The notes: a model not told the origin generated them from the sequence alone. A stretch of 64,000 bases of DNA from Nocardioides seonyuensis (GCF_004683965.1 NZ_CP038436.1:806001-870000); one strand, 5' to 3'. Positions 27,026 to 37,108 are shown, numbered from the stretch's first letter. Translations and numbers: made by a program.

Positions 27026-30000
27026 TCATGGAGCCGGGTCGGGCCAGTCGAAGCCGGACTGCGCCCGCTGGTCGCGAGCGCCGTTGCCCGAGGAGCACGT
27101 GATGGACACGTAGCCCTTGTCGTAGTACCAATCGGTCTGCACGGAAGCGCTCGTCCCGCCCTCGTGGGAGTTGGTCTCGCTGCGTAGGGGGTACTCGCTG
27201 TTGCTCACCGTGCAGGAGTAGTCCTCGAGGAAGCCGGAGACGTTGTACCTGACGAACGCGCAGGACGTGTTCGTGCAGTCCGGCTCGATGATGTCGCCGC
27301 AGTTGTTGTTCTGGTCCTCGTCCCCGTCCATGCAGGAATCGCCCTTGCCGATGTTGACGGACGGTGGTGGCGGCGATCCGGACTCGTCGCTGCGCGAGGA
27401 GACGTCCTCGCCGCGGCCCGTGGGCGCGTCGTCGTAGAGGCGCACCCTGACCGAGACCGACTCGTAGTAGCCCTCGGTCGTGTAGGTCACCTGGTGCGAG
27501 AACCTCCCCACGCCGTTGACCCTGACCATCTGCTCCGGGCCACCGTTGAGGGAGATGCCGAGGACCGCGGCATTGCCGTTGCTCGTGCCCGTGACCAGCC
27601 AGGAGAGGTTCTTGCCGTTGACCTGCGCGGCCGGGATGTCGTCCAGTGAGCTGGTGAGGCTTCCGTAGCTCTGCACGTCCTGGAAGGGACTCGTGGTGCA
27701 ACCGGTCGGGGCGTGCTCGTTGCAGACGCGCAGCTCGACGCGCCAGGCCGCGTCGTTGCTGCCGACCTCGAAGCGCGTGGTCGTGCTTCCCGTCTGGTTG
27801 GCGAATGTCTTGACGCTGGAGCCGTTGACCAGGATCTCGACACGACTCACCTGCCCGCGCGACTCCGGGACCGTGAAGGAGACCTGGATCTCCTGGCTCG
27901 TGCCGGTCGCCGTCCACGACCAGTTGCCCCAGGCAGCCGGCTTGCCCACCGCCTCGAACAGTCGTCCCTGGCTCATCGGCGAGGTGTTGGGCTTCTCAGG
28001 GCTCGGAGAGTTCTGGGCACGCACGGTGTAGGTGTAGTCGAGACCGTCGTAGTCACGGGCGTCGTTGCATGACGTCGCCTGGATCCGCACGCAGCCGGGG
28101 ACCTCGCGCGGACTGCCGCCCTCCCTGCTGACGTAGACCGTGTAGACCACGGGCCCGGGGCCCTCGGGGCTGGTGCCGGTCCAGCTCACCCGGACGGTCG
28201 TCTTGGCGTTGCCGGTGCTGAGGTCGGTCGCGGACACGTCGACGGGCGCGGCCGGGGTGCCGAGGGGCTGGAGCACGGGCGACTGCCGGGGATCGGACCA
28301 CCCGATCTCGTTGAGCGCCTGGACCGAGAAGACGTAGGTGGTGTTGTTGTCGAGGCCGGGGATCGTGACTCGATCACGGTCGCCGGCGACCTCGATCCCG
28401 GCCCCGCCCGACCAGCTGATGGCGTACTTCACGATCTTCGACGTCGAGGAGGCCGGCTTGTCCCAGGCGATCCGGATGGTCTTGTCGGCGCGCGAGACCA
28501 TGCGGATGTTGCGCACCCGGCTCGGCCGGGTGTCCACGAACGCCTCGCGCGAGGTCTCGCTCCACGGGCCGTAGTCGACTGCGTTGTGCGCGCGCACCTT
28601 GAACCTGTAGCGCACGCCGTCCTTGAGGCCACGGAAGAAGCACTCGTTCTGCCGGCAGGTCTGCCGATCGCCGGTCTTCAGCTCCATCACCTGGTAGTGC
28701 GTGATCCGCGAGCCACCGGTGTCACGGGGTGGGTACCAGCCGACGCGCATCTCCCCCGTCTGGTCGTCCGGGTAGGGGGTCACCTGCGTCGGGGCTCCGG
28801 GCACACCGCGCACCTCGAACGTCACGCGACCCTCGGCCCTGCGGTCGGCCGGGGGGTCCTCCGAGCTGACGTCACTCATCACCACGCGGTACACGACACG
28901 CCCCTCGACGTCGTCGGACGGCCTCAACGTGATGGAGGACCCCGACATGGATGCCGGGGAGCGGTCGCCGCTGACCTGGCTGATCGAGACCACCCGGGGC
29001 TGGGGTGAGGCCACGCCCGGCACGAGGAACGGCTCCAGGTCGATCGTGCGTGACTCGCCGGCCCTCATGTCGGGGACCGGGATGGGCAGCATCCGCGGCT
29101 GGGGAGCCCTCGCCACGCGGAACGTCAGCTGGGCCTCGTCGGAGTCACCGGCCCGGAGCGAGAGGACCGCGCGCCCTCCCCCGGCCGAGGCGTCGGTGGC
29201 ATCGACGGAGAAGACTGATCCGCCGAGCGGTCGGACGCCCAGGCCCTCGAGCTCGGTCACCCATGCGGCGGTGTAGTCGAGCCCCGCGGCATCTCGGGGA
29301 TCCTGCGTCCAGACCTTGCACAGCGACTGCACGTCGATCTGGCTGCTCTCGCCCGGGGCCAGGTCGATAGTGGTGCCGGGGCACTCGAGCACCGGGGTGT
29401 CGTCTCCCACCTGGACGGGGATCGAGAGGAGCACGGTCTGGCCGTCCGCAGAGCTGGCTGCGTCCTCGTTGCCGTTGGCGTCCGTCGCAGTCGTGACCTC
29501 GACCAGCACGGCGCCGGGGCCGCGGTAGCCGGCGTCGGCACGCACCTCGAAGGTGTTCTCGCCAGTCGCCTGCGCCTGGAGCTGCGACGGGGAGGCGTGC
29601 ACTCCTTGGCGCCCGGTGAGCCGGAGCGCGCCGCCGGCGGGATTCTCGACGTGGTCGGAGAGCCTTCCCTTGGCCGACTCGCCCGACTCGACCTCGATGA
29701 GGGAGCCCGGCCTGACGAAGGGCAGGCCATGGCCTGTGGGCGGCACGAAGACCTGCGCGGTTGCCGAGGTGCCCTGCCCGTCCTCGACGCGGAACGGGAT
29801 GACCTGGGGATCCTCGGTGCGCGTCGCGCGGACCCGCTTGTCGGTGTGCGAGACGCTCGCGGGGTCGCCGTAGACCTCGGCCACCACGATGTCCGCGGCG
29901 TCGCCGTCGGGGTCGTAGGCGCCGTCGAGGACGTCGACCGACACGGCCTCGCTGTCCTGCACCTTGCCGTAGGCGTCGTAGACGACGGGCGGGTTCTCGA

Positions 30001-33000
30001 CGTCCGGGGACGTGCGCAGGGTCATCACGGCACGCGACTCGTCGATGCCGTTGCTGACGGAGTAGACGACCTGGGTCGCGGGCTCGTCGAGCGACTCGGG
30101 CGCCGGGACGCTGACCAGTCCCGTGTCTGCGTCGAGCTCCATGCCCTCAGTGGGGTTGACCAGCCGGATCTGGGGGTCCTCGCCCGCGACGACGTGGTCG
30201 TTGGCGAGCGGGTCGAACGTCGCCGTCCGCCCCGGCTGCACCGTGAGCTCGTCGTCGACGGCCAGCGGCGGCTGGGGCGACGAGGGCTTGACGACGGCCA
30301 CTCGTGCCACACCGGTCGACGTGGCACCACGGGTGTCCACGACGGCGTACTCGAACTCATCGGTCCCTGCGGAGCCCGGGTAGGCCTGGTAGACGAGGGC
30401 ATTGGCGGTCGTGGAGAGCAGCCGGCCGAAGCTCGGCGCACTGCTGATGCCGGTGATGGCGACGGGGTCGCCCTCGGGGTCGACCTCGCTGCCACGCAGC
30501 CGCAGGGTGACGACGTCCCCCGCGACTGCTCGTCCCTCGAGGGTCGGCGGCTCGGGAGGAGAGTTCGGCTCGCTCGCCGGCACCGCGGTGACCAGCAGCC
30601 GCCCCGGAGCCGACTGCCCGGCGGCGTTGACGGCCGCATAGGGCACCTCGAAGGTCTCGCGCTCCTTGACCACGGGTGCCACGAAGCGCACCATCCGCCC
30701 GGCGACGAAAGCGGCCCCGGGCCCTCCGTCGTAGTCGCGCGGGGCCAGCACGTCGAGCACCCCGGGGCGCTCGGTGATGTCGGTGCGCAGCTCGAGCCGG
30801 TCACCCGAGGGGGAGGAGTCGTTGTCGAGCACCGGCGCCGCAACCGATGCCCCGGAGCGTACGACGACCCGGTCGGTCACCGTGATCGGCGTGTTGTCCG
30901 CCGGTTGCTCACGCTGGGTCACCGTCACCTCGCCGGTGACGCTGGCCTGCCCGTTGGTGACCGTGTAGCGGACCAGCTGGGTCGCGGAACCGAACTCGCC
31001 GCGCGCTGCGACGCGCAGCCAGCGACCGTCGACGATGGCGAGGTCGAGCTGCTCGGCACGGTCTGCGACGGCCCGCTGCACCACGAGCAGGTCTCCCGAA
31101 GGATCCAGGTCGTTGGCGAGCACGTCGACCAGCGCCGGTGACTGGCCGTAGATCATGAGCGTGTCCGGCATCGCCACCGGATCCTCCGGTCGCCGGGGCC
31201 GCGGCCGCACGTCGACGCGGATCTTGCTCTGGGACAGCGGCGTGTTGCCGTAGGCGGCGTCGTAGTCGAGCAGGTAGGTGCCGGGTTTCGTGGACGTGAA
31301 GGTGATCGCGCCGCTCTCGAGGTCGGTCCTGATCTCGGCGTCAGCCTGGTCGGGGATCCTGCCACCCAGGGCCAGCTCGGCCTGGGGCGTCGTGGGATCG
31401 GATCCGGGCAGGTCGTTGGCCAGCGGCCTGATCTCGATCGGCTTGCCGACCTCGCCACGCACCACGTCGGGCTCGGCCACCGGGGGGAAGCCTTCACGAT
31501 CGGTGACCGGCTGGACCTCGAAGAGCATGGTTCGGGTGACCGGTGCCGAGCGGCCGTCGCTCACCCCGTAGTCGACCTTGACCACGCCACCACCCCGAGG
31601 CGGAGCCGTGAAGCGGATCCGCCCCTCGGCGGTGGAGCGGGCAACCGCGCCGTTGGCCTGGGCGTCCACCGCGACGGCGGAGTCCAGCACCAGGGCGTCG
31701 CCGTCGGCGTCGTCGCGCCAGTCGCTGAGAACCGGCACCGAGAGCGAGCCGCCCGCGGGCACGTGCCACTGGCGCGGCTCGTAGCCCTCGCGGGGCGCGG
31801 GCTGCTGGTTCTCCGCCTCGCCGCGCACCTGGACGCGGACCGTGGCGTGCGCGCGCAGGTTGCGCCCGTCGTCGATGAAGTAGTCGAAGCTTGCCGGCCT
31901 GGCCTCCTCGGGCACCTGGATCTGCAGGGTCTGACCGTCGGGGCCGATGGTGACGCGCGACCCACCGCCGGGCTGGTCCACGGAGACGATGCTCAGGAGG
32001 CGACCCGCGGGGGCGGAGTCGTTGTCGAGCGGGTGCAGGACGGTGGTGCGGGCGGGGCGGACTCCGTAGGCGTCGTCCACCGCCTTCGGCGGCCGCTGGT
32101 CACCCCTGCTGTCCTGCTCGTCCTGCTCCTGCTCGTCCTCGACCTTCTTCCTGGCCGTGTAGGAGTCCCAGTTGTCGATCTTGAACGGCTTGTCCTCCTG
32201 GACGTCCCAGACCCGCCCACTGGTCGCGTCGTTGAGCACGATCTCACCCCGGTTGACCCGGAAGGCGAGGTTGGTGGCGTTGCCCCCCAGCCCGTTCACC
32301 CGGACCGGGTCGGAGCCGCACTGCTGTGCCACGTCTCCCCCACCGCCCGACCACGCGCCGTAGACGCAGGCGCCGAGCCGCACGGGCTCGACCGGCGTGC
32401 CGGTGGCCGACGCCACCTCCTCCTGCTCACCGCTGTCGAGGTCGACTGACAGGAGTCCGGACCTCGTGGCGACGAGCACCTCGGCGGCATCGGGCCCCGG
32501 CTGCTGCAGGATGCTGTCCTCGGGGACGTCAGTCGCGGCGCCGCCGAGGACGGCCAGCTGCCCGGAGGTCTCGTCGAGCGTCACCACCCGCTCACCCACC
32601 GTCGTCACCGAGGTCGGCGACCCCGCCGTTCGCGGGAGGTCCTGGACCTCCGGCTTCGCCAGACCGTCGCCCGCGGGACTCAGTCGGGACACCGTCGCCT
32701 CGACACCGGACGTGGCGACCACGGTGCCCTGCGTGCTCACCGCCAGCGCAGCTGCCTCGCCCACCTCGGCGGTCTCGTCCGCCTGCCGGTCGACGGTGTT
32801 GACCAGCGGCCTGCCCAGTTGGGGGTCGTAGCGCGTCGCCCAGAGCTTGCCCGTGGTCGCGTCGATCGTGGCGAGGGTGCCGCCGCCCATCTGGACGTCC
32901 CCGGCGGCGGGCACTGCGACGGTGCCGCCGTCGGCGAACTCCAGGAGGCCGGGATCCACGCCTCGTCCGCGGTTGGAGCCCCGGTTGAGCGTCACCACGG

Positions 33001-33268
33001 CGGCACCGTCCTGGACGACGTCGAGCCTGAGCTTGGGGCCTTCGTCGTAGACGACTCCGTCGAGCTGGTTGATGGGCTTGTTGATGCGGCCGTGCACCCC
33101 GAGGTGGTTGTTCACCACCCACACGCCTCCGTCGTTGAGGTCGGCGCGGTGGGCCTTGTAGCCGTCGGCCGTGACGGCGTAGGCGACGACCAGCCCCGTC
33201 GCCAGGGCCAGCGCGGTACCGGATGCGAGCGCGGCTCGGTGCCGCCGCACGAACGTCGCCCTGCCCAC
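27026..33268 (-). CDS. Giant membrane-anchored Ig-like / fibronectin type III surface protein
   Basis: 2,080 residues from the GTG at 33268, with GGGGAG just upstream. A basic N-terminus and one membrane helix (about 12-33) anchor it. Residues 55-380 look like a beta-propeller (TGKLWATRYDP, SGRVWDV repeats). From about 396 to 1,480 run Ig/cadherin-like modules with recurring AVDDAYGV, VLANDLDPSGD and EVDPEGDPVAITG. Three FN3 domains occupy about 1,485-1,775, and a Cys-rich module (GDSCMDGDEDQNNNCGD) ends the protein. It is probably a long cell-surface fibre or adhesin-like sensor. It heads the moxR-DUF58-transglutaminase operon and is divergent from FHA and kinase genes. Confidence 0.88.
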   Translation of the reverse strand: MGRATFVRRHRAALASGTALALATGLVVAYAVTADGYKAHRADLNDGGVWVVNNHLGVHGRINKPINQLDGVVYDEGPKLRLDVVQDGAAVVTLNRGSNRGRGVDPGLLEFADGGTVAVPAAGDVQMGGGTLATIDATTGKLWATRYDPQLGRPLVNTVDRQADETAEVGEAAALAVSTQGTVVATSGVEATVSRLSPAGDGLAKPEVQDLPRTAGSPTSVTTVGERVVTLDETSGQLAVLGGAATDVPEDSILQQPGPDAAEVLVATRSGLLSVDLDSGEQEEVASATGTPVEPVRLGACVYGAWSGGGGDVAQQCGSDPVRVNGLGGNATNLAFRVNRGEIVLNDATSGRVWDVQEDKPFKIDNWDSYTARKKVEDEQEQDEQDSRGDQRPPKAVDDAYGVRPARTTVLHPLDNDSAPAGRLLSIVSVDQPGGGSRVTIGPDGQTLQIQVPEEARPASFDYFIDDGRNLRAHATVRVQVRGEAENQQPAPREGYEPRQWHVPAGGSLSVPVLSDWRDDADGDALVLDSAVAVDAQANGAVARSTAEGRIRFTAPPRGGGVVKVDYGVSDGRSAPVTRTMLFEVQPVTDREGFPPVAEPDVVRGEVGKPIEIRPLANDLPGSDPTTPQAELALGGRIPDQADAEIRTDLESGAITFTSTKPGTYLLDYDAAYGNTPLSQSKIRVDVRPRPRRPEDPVAMPDTLMIYGQSPALVDVLANDLDPSGDLLVVQRAVADRAEQLDLAIVDGRWLRVAARGEFGSATQLVRYTVTNGQASVTGEVTVTQREQPADNTPITVTDRVVVRSGASVAAPVLDNDSSPSGDRLELRTDITERPGVLDVLAPRDYDGGPGAAFVAGRMVRFVAPVVKERETFEVPYAAVNAAGQSAPGRLLVTAVPASEPNSPPEPPTLEGRAVAGDVVTLRLRGSEVDPEGDPVAITGISSAPSFGRLLSTTANALVYQAYPGSAGTDEFEYAVVDTRGATSTGVARVAVVKPSSPQPPLAVDDELTVQPGRTATFDPLANDHVVAGEDPQIRLVNPTEGMELDADTGLVSVPAPESLDEPATQVVYSVSNGIDESRAVMTLRTSPDVENPPVVYDAYGKVQDSEAVSVDVLDGAYDPDGDAADIVVAEVYGDPASVSHTDKRVRATRTEDPQVIPFRVEDGQGTSATAQVFVPPTGHGLPFVRPGSLIEVESGESAKGRLSDHVENPAGGALRLTGRQGVHASPSQLQAQATGENTFEVRADAGYRGPGAVLVEVTTATDANGNEDAASSADGQTVLLSIPVQVGDDTPVLECPGTTIDLAPGESSQIDVQSLCKVWTQDPRDAAGLDYTAAWVTELEGLGVRPLGGSVFSVDATDASAGGGRAVLSLRAGDSDEAQLTFRVARAPQPRMLPIPVPDMRAGESRTIDLEPFLVPGVASPQPRVVSISQVSGDRSPASMSGSSITLRPSDDVEGRVVYRVVMSDVSSEDPPADRRAEGRVTFEVRGVPGAPTQVTPYPDDQTGEMRVGWYPPRDTGGSRITHYQVMELKTGDRQTCRQNECFFRGLKDGVRYRFKVRAHNAVDYGPWSETSREAFVDTRPSRVRNIRMVSRADKTIRIAWDKPASSTSKIVKYAISWSGGAGIEVAGDRDRVTIPGLDNNTTYVFSVQALNEIGWSDPRQSPVLQPLGTPAAPVDVSATDLSTGNAKTTVRVSWTGTSPEGPGPVVYTVYVSREGGSPREVPGCVRIQATSCNDARDYDGLDYTYTVRAQNSPSPEKPNTSPMSQGRLFEAVGKPAAWGNWSWTATGTSQEIQVSFTVPESRGQVSRVEILVNGSSVKTFANQTGSTTTRFEVGSNDAAWRVELRVCNEHAPTGCTTSPFQDVQSYGSLTSSLDDIPAAQVNGKNLSWLVTGTSNGNAAVLGISLNGGPEQMVRVNGVGRFSHQVTYTTEGYYESVSVRVRLYDDAPTGRGEDVSSRSDESGSPPPPSVNIGKGDSCMDGDEDQNNNCGDIIEPDCTNTSCAFVRYNVSGFLEDYSCTVSNSEYPLRSETNSHEGGTSASVQTDWYYDKGYVSITCSSGNGARDQRAQSGFDWPDPAP

Positions 33269-33427
33269 GCGACTCCCCCCCGAACCCGCAACCGAACACA
33301 CTCTGTGGACGCAGGGTATGTAGCGCTTCACCATCGGACAAGTCGAGGGTGGCGAGATGGGATGGCGACGCGTCCGGGCGGCTCATGCGCAACAATGGGC
33401 GGATACACGAATGCGAGGAGGGGGAAC

Positions 33428-34642
33428 GTGCTCGTGGAGGCCAGGTACACACCGGGCCCTGGCGTGCTGGTCGGCAGCGGCGCGCGCTGGGTCCTGGTGA
33501 CCGATCCGGGCGACGAGCGGCTCCTCTCACGACTCTGGGAGCTCGTCTCCACGCCGCAGCCTCTCGGGACGCCCGTGCTCGACGCAGTGGTGGCGCTGGT
33601 CGAGTCGGAGGCCACGCAGGCCAAGGACGGTGCACCCGTGGCGCTCGCCGCCGTCGACCTGACACCCGGCACCTCCACGTCCACCACTCTCGGCACCGGA
33701 CGCGTGAGCGGGACGGGACAGACGCACGTGCTCACGCTCGCCGAAGCCACAGATTCCCCACCCGGCGACGACCGCCGACCGCTGGTCGCGGGGGTCGTCG
33801 GGGCAGTTGAGGTGGTCCTCCACGCGGCCCAGGCTCCGCCTCTCGGTGCTGCCGGCCGACCTGCGGTCCAGGTCACCGAGGCCCCCTCCGCGCCGACCAC
33901 GGGGCTGATCGACGGGATCCCTGCGGAGATCCTCGCGGCGACCGGACCCGACGGGCCGCCGCCCCCGCGTCCACGCCAGCAGCAGCCGGAGTGGGTCTCC
34001 GCCCGGGACACCGGGTCGTCGGTCGACACGACCGAGCCGGACCCGCTCTTCGTGCAGCGGATCGAGGATGGTGGTCACACCACCATCCGCGCTCCCCACC
34101 CGCTCGAGGACGGGACGGACGACCACGACGGATCGACCGTGCACCGGCCCGCGCACCTCGCCCACGTCTCGGCCACGACGGTGCTCGCCGTCAGCTGTCC
34201 CCTCGGACACCTCACTGCCCCCACCGACCCTGTGTGCCGCACCTGCCACCAGCGAGTTGCGCCGCAGGAGCCGCGCCAGGTCCAGCGGCCCACCCTGGGA
34301 GGCCTCCGCCTGCCCACGGGCGAGGTCGTCCCGCTCGATCGTGGCGTGGTGCTGGGACGCAAGCCGGCCCCCGTCGAAGGCAGCACCGACTGGCCGCACC
34401 TGGTCCACCTGCCCCCTGCCCACTCCTTCGTCTCCCGGATGCACCTGCACATCGAGCTCGACGGCTGGGACGTCCTGGCCCGTGACCTCGACAGCCGTGG
34501 CGGCACCACCCTCGCGCAGCCCGGGCGGGAACCGCTCAGGATGAGCCCCGGAGAGGCCTACGTGCTGGAGTCCGGGGCCGTCCTCGACCTCGCCGAGGTC
34601 TACGCGGTCCGCTACGAGACCGGTCCGGTGTCCGCCCGGTGA
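33428..34642 (+). CDS. FHA-domain protein with internal zinc ribbon
   Basis: 404 residues; GTG at 33428 after GGAGGGGGAAC. The N-terminal 100 residues are beta-rich (YTPGPGVLVGSGARWVLV), followed by a Pro-rich low-complexity region. A zinc ribbon, CPLGH and CRTCHQRV, lies at about 257-278. A C-terminal FHA domain (about 300-395) has LGRKP, SRMHLHI and DLDSRGGT, the loops that bind phosphothreonine. It probably recognises a substrate of the kinase encoded next, with which it overlaps by GTGA. Divergent from the giant surface protein, it likely belongs to the same system. Confidence 0.88.
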   Translation: MLVEARYTPGPGVLVGSGARWVLVTDPGDERLLSRLWELVSTPQPLGTPVLDAVVALVESEATQAKDGAPVALAAVDLTPGTSTSTTLGTGRVSGTGQTHVLTLAEATDSPPGDDRRPLVAGVVGAVEVVLHAAQAPPLGAAGRPAVQVTEAPSAPTTGLIDGIPAEILAATGPDGPPPPRPRQQQPEWVSARDTGSSVDTTEPDPLFVQRIEDGGHTTIRAPHPLEDGTDDHDGSTVHRPAHLAHVSATTVLAVSCPLGHLTAPTDPVCRTCHQRVAPQEPRQVQRPTLGGLRLPTGEVVPLDRGVVLGRKPAPVEGSTDWPHLVHLPPAHSFVSRMHLHIELDGWDVLARDLDSRGGTTLAQPGREPLRMSPGEAYVLESGAVLDLAEVYAVRYETGPVSAR

Positions 34643-36042
34643 GCGCGCCGAGCATCCCGGGTCTCCACTTCATCGAGCACCTCGGCAGCGGCGGCTTCGC
34701 TGACGTCTTCCTCTACGAGCAGGAGTGGCCGCGACAGCGGGTCGCGGTCAAGGTGGTCCGTCCCGACGTCCCCCTGACCACTCGTGAGAAGCAGCTCTTC
34801 GCAGCCGAGGCCAACTCCATGGCCCGACTCGCCGATCATCCCTACATCGTCTCCGTGATCACGGCGGGCATCACCCAGGACGGTCGCCCCTACCTCGTCA
34901 TGCGCTACTGCCCGCCGCCAGACCTCGGCATCCGGGTCCGGTCCAACCCGATGCCCGTGGTGGACGCCGTGTCCACCGGCATCAAGCTCGCGAGCGCGAT
35001 CGAGACCGCACACCGGTCGGGCATCATCCACCGCGACATCAAGCCCAGCAACGTCCTGGTCACGACCTACCACGAGCCCGCGCTCACCGACTTCGGCATC
35101 GCCGGCCACCTCGCCGACGTCGAGAGCGACCAGGACGTTCGCATCTCCTACCCGTGGTCGCCGCCGGAGCTGCTCGACGGTCGCTCCAACGGCTCGGTCG
35201 CCTCCGACGTCTACTCCCTCGGCGCCACGATCTGGCACCTCCTCGTCGGGCGGTCCCCGTTCTCGATCCCCGCCGGCGACAACTCCACCCGGGCCCTCAG
35301 CGCACGCATCCTGCACGCTCCCCCGCCCGCGACGCAGCGACCCGACGTGCCGCCAGCGCTCGACCGGCTGCTCCAGCAGTGCCTGGCCAAGCGCCCCGAG
35401 CACCGTCCACAGAGTGCGCTGGAGCTCGCTCGGGCGCTCCAGCGGATCGAGGCCGCCGCGCGCTGGCCGCGTACCTCGGTCGCCGTGGAGGGCGACCTGC
35501 CCGACGCGTCGGTGGCTGCCCGAGGAGACGACGAGGCCCCGCCCGAGGACGCCACCGTCATGAAGGCCGTCAAGGTCATCTCCGCGTCCGCTCCCCGTCA
35601 GGTCAGCGTCGACCCCTCCACCGAAGCCACCGACGAGGGGACGAGATCGGGGATCGCCGGCGCCGTGTGGGCCGTGGTCGGCGTCGTGGTGCTGGCCGTG
35701 CTGGTCGGATTCCTCGTCCTGGGCGAGGACGGCGACCGCCCGGACCCCGGCGTCGGGACACTCCCGACCGAGTCCCGGACGCCGGAGGACCTGATCCCCG
35801 ACGTACTGTCCCGCTCACCCAGCCTCTCCGGCACCCGGACCCCTCGAGGAGTCGTCTTCAGATGGAGGAGTCCCGAGCCGCTGGAACCGGGCGACCGCTG
35901 GCTGTGGCGTCGGGACTCCGGCGCGTTCGAACGCACCACCAAGCGTGAGCTCCTCGTGCGCGAGCCCGGTCAGGTGTGCCTCGAGGTCTCCCTCGAACGC
36001 GGCAACGACCTGTCGCCGAGCGCCCGCGAGTGCGTGGCCTGA
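34639..36042 (+). CDS. Transmembrane serine/threonine protein kinase (PknB-like)
   Basis: 467 residues. The kinase domain spans about 8-270: Gly loop GSGGFADV, Lys38 in VAVKVV, catalytic HRDIKPSN (Asp133), DFG at 151-153 and YPWSPPELL in place of APE. A juxtamembrane linker leads to one membrane helix (about 338-360) and a short external beta-rich domain with RGVVFRWRSPEPLEPGDRW. There are no PASTA repeats, so its cue is not muropeptide by the usual route. The GTG start overlaps the FHA stop, so phosphorylation and FHA recognition are likely coupled. Confidence 0.93.
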   Translation: MSAPSIPGLHFIEHLGSGGFADVFLYEQEWPRQRVAVKVVRPDVPLTTREKQLFAAEANSMARLADHPYIVSVITAGITQDGRPYLVMRYCPPPDLGIRVRSNPMPVVDAVSTGIKLASAIETAHRSGIIHRDIKPSNVLVTTYHEPALTDFGIAGHLADVESDQDVRISYPWSPPELLDGRSNGSVASDVYSLGATIWHLLVGRSPFSIPAGDNSTRALSARILHAPPPATQRPDVPPALDRLLQQCLAKRPEHRPQSALELARALQRIEAAARWPRTSVAVEGDLPDASVAARGDDEAPPEDATVMKAVKVISASAPRQVSVDPSTEATDEGTRSGIAGAVWAVVGVVVLAVLVGFLVLGEDGDRPDPGVGTLPTESRTPEDLIPDVLSRSPSLSGTRTPRGVVFRWRSPEPLEPGDRWLWRRDSGAFERTTKRELLVREPGQVCLEVSLERGNDLSPSARECVA

Positions 36043-36046
36043 GCGG

Positions 36047-37108
36047 TCAGTCCTCGTCCCAGTCGCGACGCGGTCCGGTGGCGGCGTCCTGCTCGGCCGC
36101 AGTCATGCGGCGCGAGGCCCAGAGGCTGAGCACGGCGGTGATCGCCAAGGTCCCGATGATGACCGTCAGCGACAGCCAGATGGGGATCTCGAGCCAGTCG
36201 TAGTGCAACGGCTCGCCGCCGTTGATGAAGGGCAGCTCGTTCTCGTGCAGGGCGTGGAAGATCAGCTTGACGCCGATGAAGCCGAGCAGGAACGCCAATC
36301 CGTAGGAGAGGTAGACCAGGCGCTGGAGCAGGCCGCCGATGAGGAAGTAGAGCTGGCGCAGCCCCATCAGCGCGAAGATGTTCGCCGTGAACACCAGGTA
36401 GGGGTCCTTGGTCAGCCCGTAGATCGCCGGGATGGAGTCGAGCGCGAAGAGCAGGTCGGTGGTCCCCAGCGTGAGGACGACCAGGAACATCGGCGTGATG
36501 AGGCGCTTGCCGTTCTCGTGGGTGAACAGCTTGGTGCCGTTCCACTCCTTCGTCGCCGGGAGGTGGTTCTCGGCGAACTTCACCAGGCGGTTCTCTTCGT
36601 ACTCGTCCTCGTCCTCGCCGCCCTCCTTGGCGAGCTTCACCGCCGTGTAGAGCAGGAACAGCCCGAAGAGGTAGAACACCCAGCTGAACTCGTTGATCGC
36701 GGCGGCGCCGATGACGATGAAGATGGCGCGCATGATCAGCGCCAGCACGATGCCGATCATCAGCGCGGTCTGCTGGTACTGCCTCGGGACGGCGAAGCTG
36801 TTCATGATGATGATGAAGATGAACAGGTTGTCGATCGAGAGCGAGTACTCGGTCAGCCACCCTGCGAAGAACTCGGGGCCGGGTGCTGGGGACAGGTCGT
36901 GCGGCTCGGCGAAGACCCAGAGGCAGATCCCGAAGAGCACGGCCATCCCGACGAAGAACGCCAGGTGTCGGCTGACCTCGGCCATGGTCGGCTCGTGCGG
37001 GCGGCGGGCGATGACCAGCAGGTCGACCAGCAGCACACCGACCGTGACGACGATGGTGACCAGCCAGATGGTGGGAGAGGCGACCGAGTCACCGAGCAGG
37101 ACGTTCAA
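36047..37108 (-). CDS. TerC/Alx-family membrane protein
   Basis: 353 residues with about nine membrane helices. The family Asp-containing helices SLSIDNLFIF and FALDSIPAIYG are both present; they are linked to Mn2+ export and TerC function. The start is TTG at 37108, well supported by GGAGGAG eight bases upstream. That Shine-Dalgarno lies in the 3' part of a probable yybP-ykoY riboswitch, as is typical for alx/terC genes. It most likely exports Mn2+ or protects against metal stress. Convergent with the kinase, 4 bp apart. Confidence 0.93.
   Translation of the reverse strand: MNVLLGDSVASPTIWLVTIVVTVGVLLVDLLVIARRPHEPTMAEVSRHLAFFVGMAVLFGICLWVFAEPHDLSPAPGPEFFAGWLTEYSLSIDNLFIFIIIMNSFAVPRQYQQTALMIGIVLALIMRAIFIVIGAAAINEFSWVFYLFGLFLLYTAVKLAKEGGEDEDEYEENRLVKFAENHLPATKEWNGTKLFTHENGKRLITPMFLVVLTLGTTDLLFALDSIPAIYGLTKDPYLVFTANIFALMGLRQLYFLIGGLLQRLVYLSYGLAFLLGFIGVKLIFHALHENELPFINGGEPLHYDWLEIPIWLSLTVIIGTLAITAVLSLWASRRMTAAEQDAATGPRRDWDED

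Noticed and set aside
32819..33427. Plus-strand extension of the FHA frame to 607 residues
   Set aside because: It overlaps the 5' coding part of the giant surface protein; codon pattern and the GGAGGGGGAAC-GTG start at 33428 show the true beginning.
35160..35948. 264-residue plus-strand ORF in another frame of the kinase gene
   Set aside because: Arg/Pro-rich shadow frame over a complete kinase; no independent signals.
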